From the NCBI GenBank assembly GCA_003232155.1, contig QILY01000213.1, positions 1 to 8,356 of the forward strand: DNA of 8,356 nucleotides, read 5' to 3'. Each line of letters opens with the position of its first letter. The stretch's first letter is position 1. Positions 1 through 5,900 of this stretch are shown one piece after another. Below the pieces are notes generated by a model. That model was given only the letters and a program-made list of their open reading frames with translations. It had not been told where the DNA came from and ran no database searches. Origin of the DNA: Maribacter sp. Its GTDB lineage: Bacteria; Bacteroidota; Bacteroidia; Flavobacteriales; Flavobacteriaceae. The translations under genes were made by a program, and so were the position numbers.

Positions 1-66
1 CTTCAAGAACATGGTTTGACCAATTTTTCAGAAGATGATGAAAATGCATCTTCCGAAGAAGAGTAG
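1..66 (+). CDS. C-terminal tail of an unidentified protein (partial, 5' end outside window)
   Basis: An open frame runs in from the window edge and stops at TAG 64-66. It encodes 21 residues, LQEHGLTNFSEDDENASSEE plus a final E. The last dozen residues are strongly acidic and serine-rich, as in a disordered C-terminal tail. It is immediately followed by a good intrinsic terminator, which supports this being the true end of a transcription unit. Too little is visible to name the family. Confidence 0.6.
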   Translation, partial: LQEHGLTNFSEDDENASSEEE

Positions 67-92
67 TTGTATACCTAATAAATAGTATAATG

Positions 93-121
93 GTCCTAGC
101 AATCGCTAGGGCTTTTTTTTT
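93..121 (+). terminator. Rho-independent terminator of the upstream gene
   Basis: A perfect 6-bp stem CCTAGC (95-100) / GCTAGG (105-110) with loop AATC can be extended by a T-G and a G-C pair. It is followed directly by an uninterrupted run of nine T (113-121). It lies 26 bp after the stop codon at 66. The end of the T-tract also supplies a TTTG (119-122) that could serve as the -33 element of the promoter just downstream. Confidence 0.85.
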
Positions 122-153
122 GTCCCATAACCCATAACAATTGGCTATATTTA
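119..153 (+). promoter_or_regulatory. Putative Bacteroidota-type promoter in repeat copy 1
   Basis: TTTG (119-122) and TATATTTA (146-153) are 23 bp apart, within the usual spacing for the Bacteroidota TTTG / TAnnTTTG pair. The -7 box matches at 7 of 8 positions. It would give a leader of roughly 15-20 nt before the ATG at 175. It may now transcribe the orphan signal-peptide ORF and the DUF3592-like genes. This is motif evidence only. Confidence 0.35.
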
Positions 154-258
154 GGCGACTAAAAAAATATTTTGATGCATAACTCAATTATACACAAGCT
201 AGCCTTATGTCTTGTTTTGTTTTCTTTCTTCCCTATTTTGGCACAAGAAGCCAATGAT
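128..258 (+). repeat. Direct repeat copy 1: displaced 5' end of the amidohydrolase gene
   Basis: This stretch aligns with 2772-2901 with 9 substitutions and one 1-base indel over about 131 bp (about 92% identity by hand count). It covers the putative -7 box, the A-rich leader, the start codon and the signal-peptide codons. Similarity stops at the shared codons for Asn-Asp (AAT GAT). In the coding part, four of seven differences are silent and the other three are mild (S/P, L/F, F/L). This suggests the copies diverged while both were still coding. Confidence 0.9.
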
Positions 259-270
259 GATAAAAATTAA
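175..270 (+). pseudogene. Orphan signal-peptide ORF, remnant of an amidohydrolase gene start
   Basis: The 31-codon frame starts MHNSIIHKLALCLVLFSFFP and continues ILAQEANDDKN before TAA. The first 28 residues match the start of the large amidohydrolase (start 2818) with three replacements. It then diverges and ends within four codons. As it stands, it encodes a cleavable signal peptide (site likely after ILA at residue 23) and an eight-residue mature stub, so no function of its own is expected. It is best read as the stump left when a 2.5-kb segment entered the amidohydrolase 5' region, or as the start of a deleted second copy. The reading frame is intact, so translation of this stub is possible. 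Confidence 0.75.
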
Positions 271-306
271 ATGGTACACTTATAAACCCTTAATTAATTG
301 AATAAA

Positions 307-750
307 ATGGATAAGTTAGTATACTCTTTAGCAAATAAATTCTCATTAGTAGTTTTTACATTACTTACAATCTACTCTTGCTGGAAAATACATCAATTAT
401 TTAACTTAAAATACTATGGAGAGGTTACTAAAGGTATTATTATTGGTTATCAAACAAAGAAAAGTAATGATTATCTTGAAAAGAACAGAAAACAAATATA
501 TGCACCAATCTTCACCTATAAACCCAAAAATAAAAATACAGAAGTTAACATCTCCACCTCTGTTTATAACGAAATAAAAAAATATGAAATAGGAGACACA
601 GTTCGAGTTTGTTATATGAAAAATAAAATACTTAAAGCACAAATTAAAGATTTGTTCCCTTGGAGAAATAAAATATATATGCTAATTGTTGGTGTTGTTG
701 GGCTTATTGTTACTACACTACCATTTTTCAAAAAAATGACCCATACTTAA
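307..750 (+). CDS. DUF3592-like two-TM membrane protein, paralog 1
   Basis: A 147-residue protein with a short N-terminus, TM helix 1 (about 10-26), a hydrophilic loop of about 90 residues and TM helix 2 (about 122-141). The loop has the family pattern: a GY-x-T near 47-50, NRKQIYAPIFTYK (60-72) and YEIGDTVRVCY (93-103), followed by KAQI. This layout fits DUF3592, a family without an assigned biochemical role. ATG 307 is preferred over the in-frame TTG at 298 because it gives the usual short N-terminus and follows an A-rich leader. It is the most divergent of the three intact copies, since the otherwise conserved RMKY and ENKPE motifs differ here. It follows the orphan signal-peptide ORF by 36 bp and may share its promoter. 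The family call comes from motif recognition. Confidence 0.75.
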   Translation: MDKLVYSLANKFSLVVFTLLTIYSCWKIHQLFNLKYYGEVTKGIIIGYQTKKSNDYLEKNRKQIYAPIFTYKPKNKNTEVNISTSVYNEIKKYEIGDTVRVCYMKNKILKAQIKDLFPWRNKIYMLIVGVVGLIVTTLPFFKKMTHT

Positions 751-780
751 ATTTGCTTTTTAAGTTATTACAATAAGAGA

Positions 781-807
781 ATTACTAATAAATAGTAATC
801 GTTTTTT
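781..807 (+). terminator. Weak terminator-like hairpin after paralog 1
   Basis: A perfect 7-bp inverted repeat ATTACTA (781-787) / TAGTAAT (793-799) with a 5-nt loop is followed by CG and six T (802-807). The stem is almost all A-T, so it would be a weak terminator. Its position 30 bp after the stop at 750 is right for one. Confidence 0.4.
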
Positions 808-817
808 AGGTTCAATT

Positions 818-882
818 CCTCGGTGCTTGCGTCGAAATAAAAAAGGACTTCCTCTTTAACACCTCCTAACCTTGGGTCGAGG
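818..882. other. GC-richer intergenic island bounded by CCTCG/CGAGG
   Basis: These 65 bp are about 49% G+C by count (32/65), while the flanking DUF3592-like genes are strikingly AT-rich. The ends form an inverted pair CCTCG (818-822) and CGAGG (878-882). Neither strand holds a convincing gene, although the - strand is open in one frame across the block. It resembles an interspersed repeat unit, or a piece of one, inserted between paralogs 1 and 2. That identity is inferred from composition and symmetry only. Confidence 0.4.
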
Positions 883-908
883 TAGTTTATTTAAATATTA
901 AATCAATC

Positions 909-1343
909 ATGAAAAACAAACTCAATCCAATACTAAATATCTTCATGCTAATTGTTTGTATTGGTATTTTTGTTTATTCTTCTTGGCAATTAATTCAGCT
1001 ATCAAATTTAAAGTTTAAATCTAACACAACAAATGCTACTATAACTGGGTATTTTACAAGAAAAGGAGATGCAAAATTTATCTGGAATAGAAAACCTGTT
1101 TATGCTCCTGTTTTTACTTATAAAACCAGTAATGGAAAAAAAATTGAAGTTATTACCAATAACTATAAAAAAAGAATGAAATATAAAAAAGGAGACATTG
1201 TAACCGTTTATTTTAATGAAAATAAACCTGAAAAAGCTCAAATTAACGATAGTTTTTCTTGGACTAGACATATCATGTTAACAATTGCTGGGTTAATTGG
1301 TGTTTTTTATACACTATCACCTTTTTTTGGCTATAAAATATAA
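909..1343 (+). CDS. DUF3592-like two-TM membrane protein, paralog 2
   Basis: A 144-residue protein with TM helix 1 (about 8-30), a polar loop and TM helix 2 (about 120-140). Loop motifs are ITGYFTRKGDAKF (45-57), NRKPVYAPVFTYKT (60-73), YKKRMKYKKGDIVTV (86-100) and ENKPEKAQINDSF (104-116). It aligns with paralog 3 without gaps at 70 of 144 identical positions by hand count, 50 of them in residues 40-118. The ATG at 909 follows an AT-rich leader with no Shine-Dalgarno motif, as expected in Bacteroidota. The GC-richer block 818-882 and a weak terminator separate it from paralog 1, so it may be transcribed separately. Function is unknown. A membrane-anchored protector or sensor role is only a guess. 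Confidence 0.8.
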   Translation: MKNKLNPILNIFMLIVCIGIFVYSSWQLIQLSNLKFKSNTTNATITGYFTRKGDAKFIWNRKPVYAPVFTYKTSNGKKIEVITNNYKKRMKYKKGDIVTVYFNENKPEKAQINDSFSWTRHIMLTIAGLIGVFYTLSPFFGYKI

Positions 1344-1357
1344 CTACAATAAATTTC

Positions 1358-1641
1358 ATGCAAGTAACACGACAAATTTCAGGGAATGATACAAAATGAA
1401 AAAATAGTGTATACAGCAGCATTTTCCTATAAACTAAATAATTCCACAGAAACCATTAGAATTCAAACACATAAATATAGAAAAAATAAAAAGTTGGAGA
1501 TACAGTGAAGGTGTTTTACAGCCCTAAAAATGCCAAATAGCATATTTAGATAATAGGTTTAATTGGTATATTAATATTGCCTTTATTATTGTCGCTTTAT
1601 TTGGCTTCTATATTGTCATTAAAATAATATATACATTTTAA
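1358..1641 (+). pseudogene. Decayed fourth DUF3592-like paralog (N-terminal TM lost, multiple frameshifts)
   Basis: No single frame is open, but pieces in successive frames rebuild the loop and second TM of the family. They are VTRQISG from about 1364; NEKIVYTAAFSYK and on through HKYRKNK (1395-1492); VGDTVKVFYSPKNA (1493-1534); and QIAYLDNRFNW followed by a hydrophobic helix ending IKIIYTF, stop at 1639-1641. They line up with YAPVFTYKT, YKKRMKYKKGDIVTV and KAQINDSF of the intact neighbours. The breaks at about 1492 and 1534 are each explained by one lost or gained base, in a poly-A run and in a C run. The first TM helix is absent. It lies exactly between paralogs 2 and 3, so the locus once held at least four tandem copies. 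Confidence 0.8.
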
Positions 1642-1655
1642 TAAACCCTTAAAAC

Positions 1656-2090
1656 ATGAACACTCCTATTCATCCTGCAATTAGAATTTTTATACTTATA
1701 ATTTCTTTTGCCATGCTTATATATAGCGCATGGAATTTATTTCAACTTCTTTCATTAAAATATAATGACTTAACAACTCAAGGAGAAATAACAGGTTACT
1801 ATACAAAAATTGGAGAAGCAAAATTCGCAAAAAACAGAAAACCAGAATATGCTCCAATGTTTATGTATCAAACAAAAAGCGGAAAACAAATAACAGTTGA
1901 AACAAAATACTATAAAAATAGAATGAAATATACAAAAGGAGATAATGTAACCGTATTTTATAGCGAAAACAAACCTGAAAATGCACAAATTGAAGATAGT
2001 TTTCCATGGAAACCTTACTTGCTATATTTAACTTATGGTACAATTGGTATTATACTAACTGTAACACCAATACTAAATTGGAAAAAATAA
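1656..2090 (+). CDS. DUF3592-like two-TM membrane protein, paralog 3
   Basis: A 144-residue protein of the same build as paralog 2: TM helix 1 (about 9-31), a polar loop with ITGYYTKIGEAKF (45-57), NRKPEYAPMFMYQT (60-73), YKNRMKYTKGDNVTV (86-100) and ENKPENAQIEDSF (104-116), then TM helix 2 (about 121-139) and a basic end. Its ATG lies 15 bp after the stop of the decayed copy. The leader carries ATAAACCCTTAA (1641-1652), which also occurs upstream of paralog 1 (282-293). The next start codon, of the DUF2169-like gene, is 26 bp past its stop, so the two are probably co-transcribed. The family call is from motifs and the function is unknown. Confidence 0.8.
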   Translation: MNTPIHPAIRIFILIISFAMLIYSAWNLFQLLSLKYNDLTTQGEITGYYTKIGEAKFAKNRKPEYAPMFMYQTKSGKQITVETKYYKNRMKYTKGDNVTVFYSENKPENAQIEDSFPWKPYLLYLTYGTIGIILTVTPILNWKK

Positions 2091-2116
2091 CTACAAATTA
2101 TATTTATAAAATTATA

Positions 2117-2434
2117 ATGCAAAAAAACAGCATTCAAGTTTCAGGAGTTAACACAAAAGGCAAACCAATCCTTTCCGTTATCACAAAACGCGCTTATACT
2201 ATTAATGAAAAAGGTACTTGTTTATTACATGATGAGCAACTTCCTTTAAATAAAGAACTTGAGTTTAATGAAGATAATCCTTCCATTTTAAATTCAGATA
2301 TTGACATTTATCCTTACAAGCCTTTTACAGATATTATTGTTAAAGGTTACGCCAGAACTAAAGAAAAAACAAATACATTTATAGCTAGCATTGAAATTGC
2401 CAAACAATATTTGGAAATTATGGCTAAGTTCTAG
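2117..2434 (+). CDS. Truncated DUF2169-like protein (T6SS effector-adaptor family domain)
   Basis: A 105-residue protein starting MQKNSIQVSG. It carries the pattern of the DUF2169 N-terminal half: a self-reporting strand KGKPILSVITKRAYTI, then HDEQLPLNKE, then NSDIDIYPYKPFTDIIVKGY, the counterpart of the family's S-D-x-x-x-x-K-P-x-T-D-V-x-V-x-G motif, then a strand ending near IEIAKQYLEIM. Full-length family members are usually a few hundred residues, so most of the protein is missing. DUF2169 proteins are commonly encoded with type VI secretion effectors and act as loading adaptors. None of those partners is visible here. ATG 2117 is chosen because earlier in-frame codons lie inside paralog 3 and do not look like the family. 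The frame resumes past the TAG. It is likely a broken gene, though a short product may still be made. Confidence 0.6.
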   Translation: MQKNSIQVSGVNTKGKPILSVITKRAYTINEKGTCLLHDEQLPLNKELEFNEDNPSILNSDIDIYPYKPFTDIIVKGYARTKEKTNTFIASIEIAKQYLEIMAKF

Positions 2435-2533
2435 GCATTACAGCAAATAGTTGATTTTACAGACCCAATCCTTAATTATATTGCTGAACTGAAACAAAAA
2501 TATAAAATTGATTTATCATCTCAAATATATTAG
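2435..2533 (+). pseudogene. In-frame continuation after the TAG of the DUF2169-like gene
   Basis: After TAG 2432-2434 the same frame stays open for 32 codons, starting ALQQIVDFTDPILNYIAELK and ending KIDLSSQIY before TAG 2531-2533. It has protein-like composition with an amphipathic helix. It could be the tail of the original DUF2169-like gene after a nonsense mutation, or the end of a different gene joined by deletion. It does not look like the GDR-type continuation expected of DUF2169, so the second option is slightly preferred. Confidence 0.4.
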
Positions 2534-2771
2534 AACTTTCAAGCCTTTAAAAAATTGCTGTGCTAATTAGAACTTAGCCGGACACACTCTCACCTTATCC
2601 CGTAAAAACGGGACAGGCTGTGATACTCTCGCATCATACGACTCTTCTTAACAAGTCAATTGCGGCTTTTGTTTCTCTTTGAAAATCATCCTAAATTAAT
2701 TTAGTTGTAATACAATTTAAAACTGTTAAGTCAGTCCCTTCGCTCCTTTTCCATTACAGAAATATCATCGT
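2534..2771. other. Gene-free spacer with mosaic composition before the amidohydrolase
   Basis: No convincing gene is seen on either strand. Its first third (about 2570-2660) is clearly GC-richer than the surroundings and holds the hairpin at 2590-2623. On the - strand, about 2631-2684 reads FQRETKAAIDLLRRVV and then stops, which could be the C-terminal scrap of an unidentified gene. The rest (2690-2771) is AT-rich with a short C/T-rich patch near 2731-2753. It reads as debris from earlier insertions and deletions. Confidence 0.4.
2590..2623. repeat. Cruciform-type hairpin without a T-tract
   Basis: The inner stem is TCCCGT (2598-2603) / ACGGGA (2608-2613) with loop AAAA. The outer pair is TCAC (2590-2593) / GTGA (2620-2623), separated from it by an internal loop. 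No run of T follows on either side, so it is not a standard terminator. It is more like a REP-type or recombination-associated palindrome. Confidence 0.5.
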
Positions 2772-2901
2772 TAACCCAAAACAATTGGCTATATTTAGGC
2801 GACCAAAAAATATTTTGATGCATAACCCAATTATACATAAGCTAGCCTTATGTTTTGTCTTGTTTTCTTTCTTACCTATTTTGGCGCAAGAAGCTAATGA
2901 T
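2772..2901 (+). repeat. Direct repeat copy 2: native 5' end of the amidohydrolase gene
   Basis: Partner of 128-258. It spans the putative -7 box, the leader and the first 28 codons of the amidohydrolase. Upstream of 2772 the sequence no longer matches the surroundings of copy 1. One base fewer in the leader poly-A (six here, seven in copy 1) shows that the region before ATG 2818 is not held in frame, which helps fix the start codon. Confidence 0.9.
2790..2797 (+). promoter_or_regulatory. Putative -7 box of the amidohydrolase promoter
   Basis: TATATTTA matches the Bacteroidota -7 consensus TAnnTTTG at 7 of 8 positions. It sits 20 bp before ATG 2818 and is conserved in repeat copy 1. No TTTG or TTG is found at the proper distance upstream (the nearest candidate reads GTTA at 2770-2773), unlike copy 1. 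Confidence 0.35.
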
Positions 2902-5900
2902 TCCATTAAAAAAGCTACCAAAGAACTTCCTTTAGAACCAGAACGTAATATTTCATTTACGACCGATAAGGGTACGTGGATTTCTTTAGATGTAAGTCCC
3001 GATGGAAAAACCATCGTATTTGACCTAATGGGCGATATTTATCAAATCCCCATAGCGGGTGGTAAAGCTTCGGTTATTACTAGTGGAATACAATATGATG
3101 TACACCCGAAGTATAGCCCGGACGGTAAATCGCTGGTTTTTATATCTGATAAAAGTGGTTCTGATAATGTTTGGACTATGGATTTGGCCACTAAAGAAGA
3201 TAAACAGGTTACAAAAGAAAAGAAACATAATTTTTTCTCTGCGGAATGGGCTCCTGATGGGGAATACATTGTTGGTGTAAAAGGGCGTAGAAATATTAAA
3301 CCTCATATATATCATAAAGATGGCGGTTCTGGAAGCCAATTGGTAACTGAGCCTAAAGATATAAAGTTGATAGATCCCGCATTTAGCGCTGATGGAAAAC
3401 TATTGTATTTCTCACAAAGAAAAGGTTCATGGAACTATAATGCGCAATTACCCCAATATCAGATCGGCACCTATGATATGGAAGATGGAGATATGGCCGT
3501 GGTTACTTCTAGGTATGGTTCCGCATTCACTCCAACCTTATCAAGCGATGGGGAATGGATGGTGTACGGCACTCGATTTGAAGAGGAGACAGGTCTTGTT
3601 CTACGAAATTTAAAAACAGGTGATGAACGTTGGTTGGCCTATCCGGTACAAAGGGATGAGCAAGAATCTATAGCACCTTTAGGAGTTTTGCCGGCCATGT
3701 CTTTTACTCCTGATAACAAAAATGTAGTTGCTTCTTACGGCGGTAAAATATATTCTATATCTGTAGAAAATAATGTGGCTACTGAAATTCCTTTTTCTGT
3801 GGATGTAAACTTGGAATTAGGGCCTCAATTAGAGTTTAAATATCCAATTGAAGATACTAAAGAAGCTTTGGTTACCCAAATACGTGATGCCAAACCATCA
3901 CCAGATGGTTCACAATTGGCTTTTACGGCTCTGAACAGATTGTATGTTATGGATCTGCCGAATGGCAAACCCAGACGCTTAACTGATAATACATATACAG
4001 AAGCACAGCCTACATGGTCGCCTGATGGTAAATATGTTGTTTTTACTACATGGAAACGAGGAGGTGGGCATCTTTATAAAATTAATGTAGATGGAAGGCC
4101 AAGACCTGTGCAATTAACCCAAGAGCTAGGAATTTATACTAATCCATCTTGGGCATACAAAACCAATAAGATAGCTTTTCATAGAGGTACTGCGCAAACT
4201 TATGATGATGCAATTGGTCCGTTTTCTAGAGGAAGTCAGGTTGATTTAGTTTGGGTGTCTTCTAATGGAGGTGCGATTAATTTTATTGATAAGACCAAAG
4301 GCAGACAGATGCCCCATTTTACAAAGGTTGATAATCGTATTTACCTTAGCAGTAATAGTAAAGGCTTGGTTTCTATTCGATGGGATGGTTCCGATGAAAA
4401 AGAACATTTGAAACTTACAGGAATCAAGACCTATGGTTCTCAAGATGTTTTTGGTAAAGACCATGATACTCATGATTCGAATTTACCTGCTGCATTACCA
4501 ACCTCTGAAGAAGGATGGCGCGAAAATAATACGGCATCCAAGCCTACTGAAATACATATTTCTCCTGACGGAAAAACAGCAATGGCCTTAATTAATAATG
4601 ATGTGTATACGGTGGCTATACCAAGGTATGGTAAAACACCAAATATTTCTTTGGCCAAGACTGAAGAGGCAGCATTTCCTGCTAGAAAATTGACTATTAT
4701 AGGAGGTGAATTCCCAGCATGGGCCTCTGATAGCAAAAAAGTACATTGGTCTTTGGGAGCAAGTCATTTCAGGTATGATTTGATAGCGGGCAAAAAGTTT
4801 AGTGATAGCCTGGCACTTGTCAAAAAGAAGGAAAAGGAAATGAAGGAGAAGGAGAAAAAATCAGACTCAGTAAAAGTTGATAAGAAAGATGATAAAGAAA
4901 AAAAGAAAGACCCAAAGTTTGAAGCTGAAGAGTTTAAAATAAAAGTTAGTTATACAAAAGATACCCCAAAAGGAACTGTTTTGTTACAGGGAGGACGTAT
5001 CATCACTATGAAAGGGAACGAAGTTATTGAAAATGGAGATATCCTGATCGAGAACAATCGTATAAAAGCAGTGGGTGTTTCAGGTAGTTTAACCATACCT
5101 GACCATACCAAAATTATTGATGTTTCAGGTAAAACCCTCACACCTGGGTTTATAGATACCCATGCCCATATGTGGCCTAATTGGGGCGTTCATAAAAATC
5201 AAGTTTGGATATACTCCGCTAATTTGGCTTACGGTGTTACCACTACAAGAGATCCACAAACGGCAACTACTGATGTGCTTACGTATGCTGACATGGTTGA
5301 AGCTGGTATGTTACATGGGCCAAGGGTTTATAGTACGGGTCCAGGAGTAGGGTTTTGGAAGTATAAGATAGAAAGTTTAGATCATGCGAAAGATATATTA
5401 AAGCAGTATAGTGAGTATTACAATACCAAGAGCATCAAAATGTATTTGGTAGGGAACCGTCAACAACGACAGTGGATCATTATGGCTGCCAAAGAATTAA
5501 AATTGATGCCTACTACTGAGGGCGGACTAGATTTTAAATTGAATATGACACAACTTTTAGATGGTTATCCCGGTCATGAACATTCCTTGCCTATTTATCC
5601 TATATATAATGATGTGGTAAAAACCATTGCAGATTCTAAAATGGCCGTGACGCCAACTTTATTAGTTTCTTATGGTGGGCCTTGGGCAGAAAACTATTAT
5701 TATTCAAGAGAAAATGTATGGGGCAATAAAAAGCTACAATACTTTACACCATACCAAGAATTGGCTCGGAAATCTAGAAGAAGACCAGGTTGGTTTATGG
5801 ATGAAGAACATGTATTTAAAAAACATGCTGAATTCATGAAAGATTTGGTAGAAGCCGGCGGATTAGCAGGAGTGGGAAGCCATGGTCAGTTACAGGGTCT

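Noticed and set aside
298..306. TTG start for the first DUF3592-like protein
   Set aside because: ATG 307 is three codons later with a better leader. TTG starts are uncommon here and add nothing conserved.
809..819. GGTTCAATTCC resembling a tRNA T-arm
   Set aside because: No acceptor, D-arm or anticodon stem can be built around it on the + strand.
1344..1655. Frameshifts as pure sequencing error in a live fourth paralog
   Set aside because: Several breaks, an absent first TM helix and intact neighbouring genes make real decay more likely, though re-sequencing would settle it.
2006..2116. Upstream extension of the DUF2169-like ORF into paralog 3
   Set aside because: The residues encoded there are an out-of-frame reading of paralog 3 and do not resemble the family. 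ATG 2117 fits the domain start.
2785..2817. TTG start giving the amidohydrolase 11 more residues
   Set aside because: The extension breaks the signal-peptide layout, and the duplicated copy has a 1-base indel in this stretch, so it is not maintained as coding. It also overlaps the likely -7 box.
2818..2856. Lipobox in the amidohydrolase signal peptide (LALC)
   Set aside because: The residue before Cys is Leu rather than Gly/Ala/Ser, and a clean type I site follows at ILA-Q.
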